From positions 1-64,000 of the forward strand of contig NZ_AXAP01000030.1 in NCBI RefSeq assembly GCF_000472865.1: DNA of 64,000 nt, read 5' to 3'. A program made the translations under genes and the position numbers. Below are positions 9,161-16,349 of this stretch, one piece after another. Numbering within the stretch: the stretch's first letter is position 1; every line of letters begins with the position of its first letter. The notes below the pieces were generated by a model. That model saw only the letters and a program-made list of their open reading frames with translations. It had not been told where the DNA came from and did not search any database. This DNA is from Bradyrhizobium elkanii WSM2783. Lineage in GTDB: Bacteria; Pseudomonadota; Alphaproteobacteria; Rhizobiales; Xanthobacteraceae.

Positions 9161-9236
9161 GAGCGCGTAGCTCAGGCGGTAGAGCACGTGACTTTTAATC
9201 ATGGGGTCGAGGGTTCGAGTCCCTCCGCGCTCACCA
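9161..9236 (+). tRNA. tRNA-Lys, anticodon TTT
   Basis: The 76 bases fold as a full cloverleaf. GAGCGCG pairs with CGCGCTC as the acceptor, and GCTC with GAGC as the D stem. The anticodon stem CGTGA/TCATG (one G-T pair) encloses loop CTTTTAA, giving anticodon TTT. The T arm is GAGGG-TTCGAGT-CCCTC, and the encoded end is ACCA. It decodes AAA and AAG. Confidence 0.96.
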
Positions 9237-9595
9237 CACACAATATGTCCAGCCCGCGCCAAAACACTTGCGCCAAAATTCAAACGACGAACATACGCGA
9301 TGATATCATCAGCGATATGGTCGAGGTCACCTTAGCCGGCCGCATCCGTCTCAATGCGACAGCTCAGAGCATCGGCCGGTTTGCGCGCGCAGCTGTCGGA
9401 TGGCCCATAACAAGTTCGGCCCGGCCTCGCTGGACCTGCCAGCCTTCCAGGAAGCCGAGACGCCGCTGATTGAGCCCGTCAGTCGTGATTGTGGCGTGAG
9501 TTAATCACCCATGGACAGAATCTCACCGGTTTGTGTGGGGAGTTTCAGCGCGTTTGGGCCATTAATCAGCTATTGACCCCAGCAGGGATCCTCCC
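9237..9595. other. Intergenic stretch after tRNA-Lys, possible gene remnants
   Basis: I see no convincing complete gene in these 359 bases. One frame over about 9400-9502 reads HNKFGPASLDLPAFQEAETP and looks protein-like but has no start, so it may be a decayed fragment. No copy of the tRNA 3' end that would mark an attachment site was noticed downstream. Confidence 0.4.
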
Positions 9596-9727
9596 ATGGA
9601 GTTGCCTGCACCAGATTTGTTGGTGGGCGTCTTTCTTGTCGGCGCTCTGGTTGGCTATGCGGTCAGAGCTTTTATGTCCGCCAGGCGCCGGACTCGAGCC
9701 CGCAAGCGGCGACATGATTTCAATTAA
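9596..9727 (+). CDS. 43-residue single-helix membrane protein
   Basis: The start ATG at 9596 follows AGCAGGGA. The peptide has one membrane helix (LLVGVFLVGALVGYAVRAF) and then a strongly basic tail (SARRRTRARKRRHDFN). This layout, helix followed by an Arg/Lys-rich end, is shared by many very short Bradyrhizobium proteins of unknown function. The base composition at third positions fits coding. The function is unknown. Confidence 0.6.
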   Translation: MELPAPDLLVGVFLVGALVGYAVRAFMSARRRTRARKRRHDFN

Positions 9728-9852
9728 CTCACACCCATGACGCCCCGTAGCCTCCTCGGGTGAGGATCGATCCAGCAAAAGTGATGGGGCCCAGTGGCGT
9801 TTAGTGATAGATTTATGACAGCAGGCCTGACCTACCCATTTACCGTTTGGAA

Positions 9853-10077
9853 ATGCTTCTCTTTCCCCCGAATTGGACCACAACGAACGAGGCAGAAGAG
9901 CCTCGTCGATTGGAGCGAGTAGCCCGCGAACAAGCTGCGCTGTGCCTCCTCGACGAGTCGCGCAACGCCATGCTCGAGATCGCCGGCAACTACGCGAGAG
10001 CCGCGGCGGTTTCCCAGACGTCTTCCCCCCTCCTCGCGGGCGTGTTCGCCTGGTGGTGGAAGTTGGTGTGTGGATAA
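9853..10077 (+). CDS. Short hypothetical protein, possibly degraded at the end
   Basis: From ATG 9853 the peptide is MLLFPPNWTTTNEAEEPRR followed by a helical region (REQAALCLLDESRNAMLEI) that resembles small helical Bradyrhizobium proteins. The last 20 residues are Trp- and Gly-rich and look unlike the rest, so the natural stop may have been lost. There is no good ribosome-binding site. Confidence 0.4.
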   Translation: MLLFPPNWTTTNEAEEPRRLERVAREQAALCLLDESRNAMLEIAGNYARAAAVSQTSSPLLAGVFAWWWKLVCG

Positions 10078-10263
10078 GAGCGCCCCTTTGAGGAGCGCCT
10101 TCGCGCGTCCAGGGCAGCATCATATGTCCTCACGCGTTTGCACGCTAGCGGCGGCGCAGTCGCTTCCTGAGACGCTACCGATAATGGTAACGGGGAAGGT
10201 GCTGCGACCGGAGCTGCGCGCGCGAGGATAGATTCTCTTCGGCAAATTCGACACGATAGGCAA

Positions 10264-10734
10264 ATGCAAAAAACCGCTTCTCACGCCGCGGGCCTGCACC
10301 GCGCCTCCCTCAACAAGCTCCACGATTTGGACGCGGCGCTGGAGCTCATGTACTATGGTTGGCGCGGGATGACGCTCTCGGCCGACCAGTATCTCGCCAC
10401 GCTCGGCCTATCACGCCCGCACCATCGCATTCTCTATGTCGTCGCACGGCGGCCCGACATCTCGATCGGCTCGCTGATCGAGGTCCTCGGCATTTCCAAG
10501 CAAGCTTTGAACCGGCCGCTCGGCCTGTTGCTCGAGCGCAAGCTCCTGACATCGAAGCGGTCGCCCGAGCAGCATCGATCCAAATTGCTGCGCCTGACGC
10601 AGGCGGGGCAACGCATCGAACAACGAGCATCGGGCTACGAGCGGGAGGTCCTGCGCGAGGCATTTGATCGTGCTGGGCCGTCCGGCGCAGCCGCGTGGAT
10701 GGCCGTTATGGAAGCTATCGCCGACAACAACTGA
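10264..10734 (+). CDS. MarR-family transcriptional regulator
   Basis: The 156-residue protein has the MarR layout. An N-terminal dimerisation helix is followed by a winged helix-turn-helix (about residues 50-115) with a recognition-helix region LIEVLGISKQALNRPL and a wing RSPEQHRSKLLRLTQAG. A C-terminal helix completes the dimer interface. Such regulators usually repress a neighbouring gene and respond to small phenolic or oxidising compounds. A double palindrome just after its stop, ahead of the NTF2-like gene, is a plausible target. Confidence 0.85.
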   Translation: MQKTASHAAGLHRASLNKLHDLDAALELMYYGWRGMTLSADQYLATLGLSRPHHRILYVVARRPDISIGSLIEVLGISKQALNRPLGLLLERKLLTSKRSPEQHRSKLLRLTQAGQRIEQRASGYEREVLREAFDRAGPSGAAAWMAVMEAIADNN

Positions 10735-10746
10735 CTGCACTCTCAG

Positions 10747-10766
10747 GTCAACCTGATTGACGTCAA
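10747..10766. promoter_or_regulatory. Overlapping palindromes, candidate MarR operator
   Basis: GTCAA-CCTGA-TTGAC (10747-10761) is a perfect inverted repeat, and it overlaps a second one, TTGACGTCAA (10757-10766). The pair lies between the marR-type gene and the NTF2-like reading frame. Binding by the adjacent regulator is an inference. Confidence 0.4.
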
Positions 10767-10815
10767 TGTCACGCCGTGCCACTCTTCAGCAGTTGCACTT
10801 GAGGAGGGCGGAAGC

Positions 10816-11173
10816 ATGAGCGGACGGACAATGGACCGGGCGGCCGCCGGGCGCTTTGTCGAGGCGTGGTGCGCCAACTGGTGCAAGGTTGATATCGATG
10901 CCGTCGTCTCGCACTTGGCCGACGCCGCCGAGATGCGCAGCCCCCTGGCGCTCAAACTGACGGATTCTCCCGTGGTCGTTGGCGCCGAGAACATTCGCGC
11001 CTACTGGCGCAAGGCTTATGGAGGCATTGAAAACGCAGACCTGAAAATCCTGGGACGAAACGACCGCGCGCCTAACGGTGTGGTGGCAACTGGGCGACAC
11101 GCGCGCCAGCGAGTTCATGGACTTCGATGATGCCGGCCGTGTGGTGCGCAGCGAAGCCTTCTACGGAAAGTAG
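10816..11173 (+). pseudogene. NTF2/SnoaL-like protein gene with a frameshift
   Basis: Frame 1 from ATG 10816 encodes a clear NTF2-like start (FVEAWCANWCKVDIDAVVSH, then VVVGAENIRAYWRKAYG) but turns into unrelated sequence after LKILGRNDRA. Frame 2 then gives the expected end of this fold (LTVWWQLGDTRASEFMDFDD to the stop at 11171-11173). The switch lies near 11065-11080. A small insertion or deletion explains it, either a real mutation or a sequencing error. The intact product would be a small cone-shaped protein of about 118 residues with an unknown ligand. The next gene starts three bases after the stop, suggesting a shared transcript. Confidence 0.75.
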
Positions 11174-11176
11174 CCG

Positions 11177-11617
11177 ATGCGATTCTCGGATTTCGTCCTG
11201 CTCCTCAACGCACTCTGGTTCGGCGGCGCATTCATCCAGTTCAGCATTGCCCAGCGCAATACGCTGAAGATCCTGGTGCCCCGGGAAGAGCGCGGCAATC
11301 CGATTGCACCGACCTTGTCCGCCAGCGTGGCATTTCTGGGCGGGATCAATCTGCCAATCGGTCTCTTGTCGCTTTATCTTCTCGCCCGGCCGCCCTTCTT
11401 TCAGGCGATTGACGCGCAGCTTGCGCTGTTCCTGTTCTTCGCCGCGTGCCACTTCAGCCAGTTCGCCTATAACCTCCCGGTCCTGATGCGCGGGGGTCGC
11501 GTCGGGGTGGCATACTGGCCCGTATTGAAGGGCCCGATGCTCAGGATTTTCGTCATCGATGCGACGCTGTTCGTGGCAAATCTTGCCGCGGTTTTGCCGC
11601 TGGCGTCGCGTTCCTGA
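11177..11617 (+). CDS. Four-helix integral membrane protein
   Basis: The 146-residue product has four hydrophobic helices (about 4-22, 50-70, 80-100 and 118-140) with basic loops. I do not recognise a characterised family. It starts three bases after the stop of the NTF2-like gene, so the two are probably co-transcribed and perhaps translationally coupled. This would put it under the same MarR-type control. Confidence 0.65.
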   Translation: MRFSDFVLLLNALWFGGAFIQFSIAQRNTLKILVPREERGNPIAPTLSASVAFLGGINLPIGLLSLYLLARPPFFQAIDAQLALFLFFAACHFSQFAYNLPVLMRGGRVGVAYWPVLKGPMLRIFVIDATLFVANLAAVLPLASRS

Positions 11618-11840
11618 TGCTCCGCCGTCGCGGCGGTGTCGCCTTCCCAGAGCGGCGATCGCGTTGACGAGCGTCTCCGCGCTTTCCGCTTCGCCTGCTC
11701 TGCTTTCTTTCCAAGAAGACTTTCATACTCGCTCACGTTTTCATTTCGCACGAAACTCGCTGGCGGCGATGCAAACCTGATCTCGTTTTCCTCCGCAGGG
11801 CGCCCAACTACACGAACCTATCCCTCCAGGAGGAAGTGAA

Positions 11841-12047
11841 ATGAAATTCGTTGCAGTTGCCTTGACCACTTTGGCCATGCTCTCGCTGACCTTCGTGCCG
11901 GCGGATGCGGCCAAGCGTCATCACCGCGCGCACCACGCGAAAAATTTGGGTAATCCGAACGGCACAGCCGCCGGCCCCACCTCGCTGAGCGGCACCGGAT
12001 CGTCGCAGTACGGAGGATCAAGCCCGGGTACCGCGGGCAAGAATTGA
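11841..12047 (+). CDS. Small secreted His/Gly-rich protein
   Basis: A strong ribosome-binding site (AGGAGG) precedes ATG 11841. The 68-residue precursor has a classical signal peptide with likely cleavage after PADA, a basic His-rich segment (KRHHRAHHAKN), and a low-complexity Gly/Ser/Thr tail. It is probably exported to the periplasm. The function is unknown. Confidence 0.7.
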   Translation: MKFVAVALTTLAMLSLTFVPADAAKRHHRAHHAKNLGNPNGTAAGPTSLSGTGSSQYGGSSPGTAGKN

Positions 12048-12297
12048 TCCACGGAAAGTATCTCTCCTCAAGGCGCGGCGACGATGATGTGTGGATGTCC
12101 GGTGCTTGATCCGGACGCGCTGCATGCCTTCGCCGCCGCAGCCGAGCTCTCCGTGGATTGTGGCCTGATCTTGTCGCTCGCGTGGCGGACTGTGTCAGGC
12201 GCCGGACCGTTTGCATCGCACGAAACCATTTTCCACCGATGACGAAAACGTCCTGAAACAAAGTGCGAGCTATCTACGTTTCAAAAGGAAAACAGGG

Positions 12298-12390
12298 ATG
12301 GCGAACATGCAGTTCATATTGGACCTGTTCTGGGAACAATCGTGCAGCAGATATCTCGCCTCCCTGGCACAACAGGAGGTGCAGCAATGA
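12298..12390 (+). CDS. 30-residue peptide, first gene of a coupled pair
   Basis: The ATG at 12298 follows AAGGAAAACAGGG. The peptide MANMQFILDLFWEQSCSRYL continues to a TGA that overlaps the next start as ATGA (12387-12390). That overlap, together with AGGAGG placed inside this frame for the next start, is the pattern of translational coupling and the main support for both being real. The function is unknown. Confidence 0.5.
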   Translation: MANMQFILDLFWEQSCSRYLASLAQQEVQQ

Positions 12391-12473
12391 TCGAGACCTC
12401 TGCAGCAATCCTCGCGCTGGTGAGCGTGGGTATCTTCCTCGCGCACGCGCTGGACGCTTATCGGACCGGCTAG
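12387..12473 (+). CDS. 28-residue membrane peptide, second gene of a coupled pair
   Basis: The ATG at 12387 lies seven bases after a full AGGAGG. The product (MIETSAAILALVSVGIFLAH then ALDAYRTG) is one short membrane helix with a small polar tail, a form I associate with recurrent tiny Bradyrhizobium proteins. It overlaps the stop of the upstream 30-residue frame by four bases. Confidence 0.6.
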   Translation: MIETSAAILALVSVGIFLAHALDAYRTG

Positions 12474-12654
12474 CGCGAACCTGATTTCGTTTGGATGCAT
12501 TCCCGCTCCAGCAATCTTGAGCGGGCGCTGTCTCACAGCGCTGCTGCCGTACCGCGATAGCCCTCGCCGAGCGCATCGGCCTAAATTCCAGCGCCTCCGG
12601 AAACGTTTGCCGCCTTGCGCGTTCTTGCAAGGAGCCAACACGGGAGGAGCGCGC

Positions 12655-12924
12655 GTGCGAACCTCAACTATCGCAATGCTCATCGCCCTGGGAAGCGCGA
12701 TCGCGCTGCCGGCAGCGGCGCAGCAGATGACACCCGGCAAGCAACAGATGCAGGACGACGCCAACAAGGGCGTCAAGACCCGCAACTCCGGCGAGTCAGG
12801 CTATGTGGCCGGCCAGGAGAAGCAGGGCGCGCGCGTTCCCGGTCAGTCTGACCAGAGCCAGACGACAGGATCCAGCAATGGAACCGGCAGCCAGGGTTCT
12901 GGATCGGGCGGAAGAAATCGATAG
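12655..12924 (+). CDS. Small secreted Gly/Ser/Gln-rich protein
   Basis: GTG 12655 is preceded by GGGAGGAG at ideal spacing, which decides the start over upstream in-frame codons. The 89-residue precursor has a signal peptide with probable cleavage after LPAAA, then a hydrophilic, low-complexity mature part rich in Gln, Gly and Ser. It is probably periplasmic and of unknown function. Confidence 0.65.
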   Translation: MRTSTIAMLIALGSAIALPAAAQQMTPGKQQMQDDANKGVKTRNSGESGYVAGQEKQGARVPGQSDQSQTTGSSNGTGSQGSGSGGRNR

Positions 12925-12980
12925 CGCGCAGCCAATCAGCGAGACCTCTGACACCACGACGACTGCGCCAGGAGATCCGA

Positions 12981-13154
12981 ATGACGACCGCGGCAAAGCT
13001 CCTCGCGCAAAAGCAGCAATTGCTCGAGCGGCTGCAGGAGAATCCCGGGGCGAACGAACGCGCCGAGATCGAGCGGCTGCTCGAGCAGATCGACACCGCG
13101 CTGAATCTGCTCGATGAAGCCGGCTCGAGCGGCTCCGGCGAAGAGCCCGACTAG
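12981..13154 (+). CDS. 57-residue coiled-coil protein
   Basis: The ATG at 12981 follows AGGAG at good spacing. The peptide is a single amphipathic helix rich in Leu, Gln and Glu (KLLAQKQQLLERLQENPG, then IERLLEQIDTALNLL) with a short acidic tail. It is likely cytoplasmic. The stop codon TAG coincides with the first bases of a dispersed repeat, so repeat insertion may have set the present C-terminus. Confidence 0.6.
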   Translation: MTTAAKLLAQKQQLLERLQENPGANERAEIERLLEQIDTALNLLDEAGSSGSGEEPD

Positions 13155-13257
13155 AGCATTTTCGGTTCTGATTGAATCAGAACCGAAGCTCTAGATTCTT
13201 GTTTTGACGCGTTTTCTTCACGCGAACCGGTCTCCACTTCGCTCGAAAACGCTCTAA
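13151..13257. repeat. Dispersed repeat with TTCGGTTCTGATTGAATCAG hairpin
   Basis: The element begins TAGAGCATTTTCGGTTCTGA, has a perfect inverted repeat (CGGTTCTGATTGAATCAGAACCG), then continues through TTTGACGCGTTTTCTTCACG to GAAAACGCTCTA. Its ends (AGAGC... and ...GCTCT) are complementary. Pieces of the same family are at 16085-16103 and, inverted, at 62313-62399. Confidence 0.75.
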
Positions 13258-13384
13258 CGTGGGTCGGATGGCTGCCTACAAAATCGCCTTGCCGGAACCG
13301 TATCTCGGCGCTTTTCTGAGAATTGTGGGTCCTTGGGGCGACACCTAGGGTTTCACCGGGCCTCGTGCCATCCACCCGCAAGAG

Positions 13385-13422
13385 CCCCCGCCTTCCTCCC
13401 GGTCGGTGGGGGTTTTGTTTTT
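13385..13422 (+). terminator. Intrinsic terminator, upstream gene not evident
   Basis: CCCCCGCC pairs with GGTGGGGG (one G-T pair) around a 12-base loop and is followed by TTTTGTTTTT. Nothing convincing is encoded in the preceding 125 bases, so it may end a read-through transcript or an unannotated small RNA. Confidence 0.55.
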
Positions 13423-13499
13423 CATCAAGCGGATTGGCCCGAAGAAAAAGTATAAGATGGGCCCGTGAGGTATTGCCCAACTCATTTCGAGGAAGCGCT

Positions 13500-13730
13500 A
13501 TGGATAGTGATTTTGTCGGTTACCAGCATGCGATGCTTGTTCTCATGCGCCACATATTGGCCGAGCAAGCACTGCAGAGTGGCGAGGAGCCGATGCAGTG
13601 GCTCCGCAACTTCAAGAGCCGGGTGGTCCAGGACATCAAGGGAACGTCAGGTCCTTCGGAGCAGGACGAACTGGCTGTGATCCCGGTGTCTCTTGCCGTG
13701 ATCGACGACGTTTTTGCCGATGTGATGTAG
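13500..13730 (+). CDS. Small helical hypothetical protein
   Basis: ATG 13500 is preceded by GAGGAAG. The 76-residue acidic protein is predicted largely helical (YQHAMLVLMRHILAEQALQS) with no signal peptide, membrane segment or known motif. It has its own likely promoter after the terminator at 13385-13422. The function is unknown. Confidence 0.6.
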   Translation: MDSDFVGYQHAMLVLMRHILAEQALQSGEEPMQWLRNFKSRVVQDIKGTSGPSEQDELAVIPVSLAVIDDVFADVM

Positions 13731-13760
13731 TTTGAGACCGAGCGCTCTCGGCACGAGCGG

Positions 13761-14246
13761 TCACCCCTCGCCAAGCGCATTCATACGGGAGACGTTGAGG
13801 ATTTCCGCCTCACCGCTGCCAACGCGGACAACGTCTCCCACCCTCCTGCCAAACAGCGCTCGCGCCAATGGTGAGGCGTGCGAGACGGTGCCGTGCGCAG
13901 GATCCGCCTCGTCCTCGCCGACGATCCGAAAGGTCTGTTGTCGACCGTCATCGCGGAGGATTGTAACGGCATGTCCGAACCGAACCTGGCCGTCGTCCTC
14001 GGGCTCTGCCACCACATTGGCGGAAGCGCGCCTCGCGCTCCAATAACGCAAGTCACGTGAGGCGCTCGCGATCGCCGAGCGGTCGCCCTCCGCCTGTGCC
14101 GCCACCAACGCTTCTTGCGCGGCCGCGACTGCGGCCTCGATCTGGGCAAGGCCTTCCCTGGTGACATCGTTTCGCGCGTCCGAAATCGGCCGATCGGGCA
14201 GATCGTCGAGCTTACCCTCGCCTTCCCTGACAAAAGCGCGGCTCAT
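13761..14246 (-). CDS. GreA/GreB-family transcription factor
   Basis: The 161-residue protein has the family's two parts. An N-terminal helical hairpin (about residues 25-75, with IEAAVAAAQEALVAAQAEGD) would enter the RNA polymerase secondary channel. A C-terminal FKBP-like domain (about 85-158) has VRFGHAVTILRDDG and SHASPLARALFGRRVGDVV, the SPLGRALLGK-type motif of GreA. The hairpin tip acidic residues of true cleavage factors are not obvious, so it may be an accessory paralogue of GreA. It is translationally coupled to a 35-residue frame upstream. Confidence 0.82.
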   Translation of the reverse strand: MSRAFVREGEGKLDDLPDRPISDARNDVTREGLAQIEAAVAAAQEALVAAQAEGDRSAIASASRDLRYWSARRASANVVAEPEDDGQVRFGHAVTILRDDGRQQTFRIVGEDEADPAHGTVSHASPLARALFGRRVGDVVRVGSGEAEILNVSRMNALGEG

Positions 14247-14350
14247 GTTGCTCTCATGCGCGTCCGGCCAACGCGCGGATCACCCATCACCTTGCTCTTG
14301 CGATCGGCGCCTTGGTCCTGCGGCCCTTCAAGATCATTCTCTTCTGGCAT
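14243..14350 (-). CDS. 35-residue peptide coupled to the GreA-like gene
   Basis: On the minus strand an ATG at 14350, six bases after GGAG, opens a polar, charged peptide (MPEENDLEGPQDQGADRKSK and on). Its TGA overlaps the ATG of the GreA-like gene as ATGA. The overlap and ribosome-binding site suggest a real coupled or leader-type frame. No function is apparent. Confidence 0.45.
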   Translation of the reverse strand: MPEENDLEGPQDQGADRKSKVMGDPRVGRTRMRAT

Positions 14351-14707
14351 CTTCGACTCCGAGACTGGATATTTCCAACGGGTCCGAACCGGCGTCGTTC
14401 CTCGATCATCTCACGTAAATCGGGATAGTTCGGTATCATTCTTAGGAAGATTCGGAACGGCTGGCAGCCTCCCAGGTTATCGTCCCGTCGATTGGGACGA
14501 CATGATCCACCTTCCCAAGGGCCCCGGCGATTGTCCCCCGAGCAAGCCGGGGCCCAACTTTTGAGAAGCAAAGATTGAACGCGCTGGATTTCTTCATACC
14601 GAACGATGCAGACACATCGCGATATCACGACAATATCAGCAGACCATTCGACTCTGGTGAGGCAAGTCCACGATGAGGGGCGCAGAGATTCATCATAGCC
14701 GCTGGCC
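14351..14707. other. Intergenic, no gene recognised
   Basis: I see no reading frame with a ribosome-binding site or protein-like composition in these 357 bases on either strand, and no obvious repeat or RNA fold. Confidence 0.4.
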
Positions 14708-14899
14708 ATGCAGCACCAAGGGATTGAGTTCACCGTCGAGAAAACCAGGCAGCGCCACGTCTGGCGCTGGATATTCTGGATCGGCGATCAAGCGAGGACC
14801 GGCCTGATGCGAACGCCATTGGAGGCGCTCGCGATACGCCGGACGCAAACGCTGATCGATCGCGAGTTGAAAAAGCGGGCTCAGGAGAATGCTTGTTAG
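14708..14899 (+). CDS. Short hypothetical protein
   Basis: The 63-residue product (MQHQGIEFTVEKTRQRHVWR, then WIFWIGDQARTG and a basic helix ending RELKKRAQENAC) has the beta-strand then helix composition of small cytoplasmic proteins common in Bradyrhizobium. There is no strong ribosome-binding site. The function is unknown. Confidence 0.5.
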   Translation: MQHQGIEFTVEKTRQRHVWRWIFWIGDQARTGLMRTPLEALAIRRTQTLIDRELKKRAQENAC

Positions 14900-14954
14900 A
14901 GCGAGGTCGACCCGCCCGCCGTGCCGATATTCGTGAACCGCCCAAAGCAAAAAG

Positions 14955-14990
14955 GACGAGGCCCGGTCAACCTAGAGACCGAGCCTCGTC
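14955..14990 (-). terminator. Long hairpin, terminator-like on the minus strand
   Basis: GACGAGGCCCGGTC and GACCGAGCCTCGTC pair over 14 positions with one mismatch and an 8-base loop. On the minus strand the stem is followed by CTTTTTGC, which suits an intrinsic terminator, but no sure minus-strand gene lies upstream of it (14991-15250). Confidence 0.5.
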
Positions 14991-15252
14991 GCATCATCCC
15001 CCGCCCCATCAGCGCGATGATGTCTGGTGGAACGATCGTGTCATACGCAAATTCTGAGGCGCGATCCATCCGGGCGACTACGGGACGTCGAGCATTTGCG
15101 ATCGGCGCAGCATGACAGAACGGTCCAGCAAGCTCTGTCTGGCTTCGTCACCGGCACCTGCGATTGCGCTGCAGCAGCGGTTTGCGCCTGCAACCTCTCG
15201 TTTAATTGATTGAATTGCTAGCGGCGCGCCTCGCACAGATTAGAAAGCACCG

Positions 15253-15444
15253 ATGGAGGCTGCCGTGCTTGCCGAAAAATTCTTCCTGTTGCTGGAGACT
15301 CTGAGGAGCTACACCGAGACCGACGGAAGTCAGCGCGTGGTCAGCACGTCGCCGCACGTCCCGCTCCAACTCCCTGAGGCCCAAGTCATCTTTCTCTACC
15401 CGTCCAGGGCCGACACGAGACAGCGGCACGGTTTGAATAGCTGA
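15253..15444 (+). CDS. Small conserved-type hypothetical protein
   Basis: This is a 63-residue protein with an N-terminal helix (LAEKFFLLLETLRSY) and a segment VVSTSPHVPLQLP that I recognise as recurrent in short Bradyrhizobium proteins of unknown function. The ATG at 15253 has a weak AGAAAG upstream. It is probably cytoplasmic. Confidence 0.6.
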   Translation: MEAAVLAEKFFLLLETLRSYTETDGSQRVVSTSPHVPLQLPEAQVIFLYPSRADTRQRHGLNS

Positions 15445-15458
15445 CGTGAACCACGTCA
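15442..15458. promoter_or_regulatory. Perfect 17-bp palindrome
   Basis: TGACGTG-AAC-CACGTCA is a perfect inverted repeat 55 bases before the small membrane gene at 15514 and overlapping the stop of the preceding gene. It has the size of a dimeric regulator site; the regulator is unknown. Confidence 0.45.
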
Positions 15459-15513
15459 CAGCGGTCGGCGTTTCGGCGCGCTAGACAGGGCGCCGTAGGA
15501 CCGCGGTGCCGCC

Positions 15514-15717
15514 ATGGAAAACAAGTTCGACCTGCCCACGATCATCGCCGCCGTCGTTGTCGCGGGGTACGCGGCAATCATACTGGAATATGTCGCTCAC
15601 GAGGATCTCGGCTTTTCCACCACGCAGATCCGGCACGTCGCGATGATCGCCGCGGTGCTTGCCGGCATCTGGGTCGCGATGGACATGCTGCGCTCGAATC
15701 CGGATGAGGTCGAATGA
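15514..15717 (+). CDS. Two-helix small membrane protein
   Basis: The 67-residue product has two membrane helices (IIAAVVVAGYAAIILEY and HVAMIAAVLAGIWVAMDML) joined by a short polar loop, with an acidic C-terminus. The layout suggests both ends in the cytoplasm. No family is recognised. A perfect palindrome lies just upstream. Confidence 0.6.
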   Translation: MENKFDLPTIIAAVVVAGYAAIILEYVAHEDLGFSTTQIRHVAMIAAVLAGIWVAMDMLRSNPDEVE

Positions 15718-15830
15718 GGATGGCACTGATCAGCCGTTCGAAATGCAACCCTGACGCTATTTTGTCCTAGGTATTGTCTGACGAATCAGACCTACTCGCA
15801 TCTTGATCGATTCTCACACGGTTTGGCGGC

Positions 15831-16079
15831 ATGACCCAACCAGAGATCTTGGATCAAGACATCCGCGCGTTGCAGGAATGGCTTCGCGCCGCCTGGCTGC
15901 AACTCGCTGATCCCTCGCTGACCGCTTTCGGCCGGCGCGAACTGCGCAACCAGATGAAGCAATACAACGCCGATCTGCGCGCGCGTCTCGAGCGCGTTGC
16001 CGCGCCCCAGCCGAAGCAGAGCGGGCAGCCGGAGCGCAGCTTCGCAAGACCAGAGATGCGGATTCTCGCTTGGCGCTAG
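15831..16079 (+). CDS. Small helical hypothetical protein
   Basis: The 82-residue product is helical and charged (IRALQEWLRAAWLQLADPS, RRELRNQMKQYNADLRARLE), with no signal peptide or motif. ATG 15831 opens the frame. The next 270 bases up to 16349 hold only a fragment of a repeat (TTCTGATTCGATCAGAACCG at 16082) and the leader of the next gene. Confidence 0.55.
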   Translation: MTQPEILDQDIRALQEWLRAAWLQLADPSLTAFGRRELRNQMKQYNADLRARLERVAAPQPKQSGQPERSFARPEMRILAWR

Positions 16080-16349
16080 ACTTCTGATTCGATCAGAACC
16101 GAACATGCGCCAGGCCGTCAGGCCCGGAGCATCCATCTGCGTCGCTCTATCGCCAGCTATTGCGGTGGCCGAGTTTGTACCGCCGCTCCCCGGCTTCACG
16201 ATGTGACGCCCCTCACACCGAGCCGAACCTGTGTTAACACCTTCGCGCGGCGCGGCTGTTCCGGACGGCGTCGGCAAGCGGGAGCCAAACGGGTTGCGCT
16301 TCCTATATGTTCGGTGCTGTCGCGGCTGAGCATTAAAGAAGGTTTAATC

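Noticed and set aside
9188..9469. 93-residue frame starting inside tRNA-Lys
   Set aside because: It overlaps the tRNA and has no ribosome-binding site or protein-like sequence.
10816..11130. Intact 104-residue NTF2-like protein
   Set aside because: The last 25 residues do not fit the fold, and the expected C-terminal part is present in the next frame, so it is called a frameshifted gene.
12084..12242. 52-residue frame MMCGCPVLDPDALHAFAAAA and on
   Set aside because: It has a passable composition but no ribosome-binding site and no support from neighbours; left out as too weak.
14896..15069. 57-residue minus-strand frame over the hairpin at 14955-14990
   Set aside because: A terminator-like hairpin would lie inside it, and there is no clear start signal.
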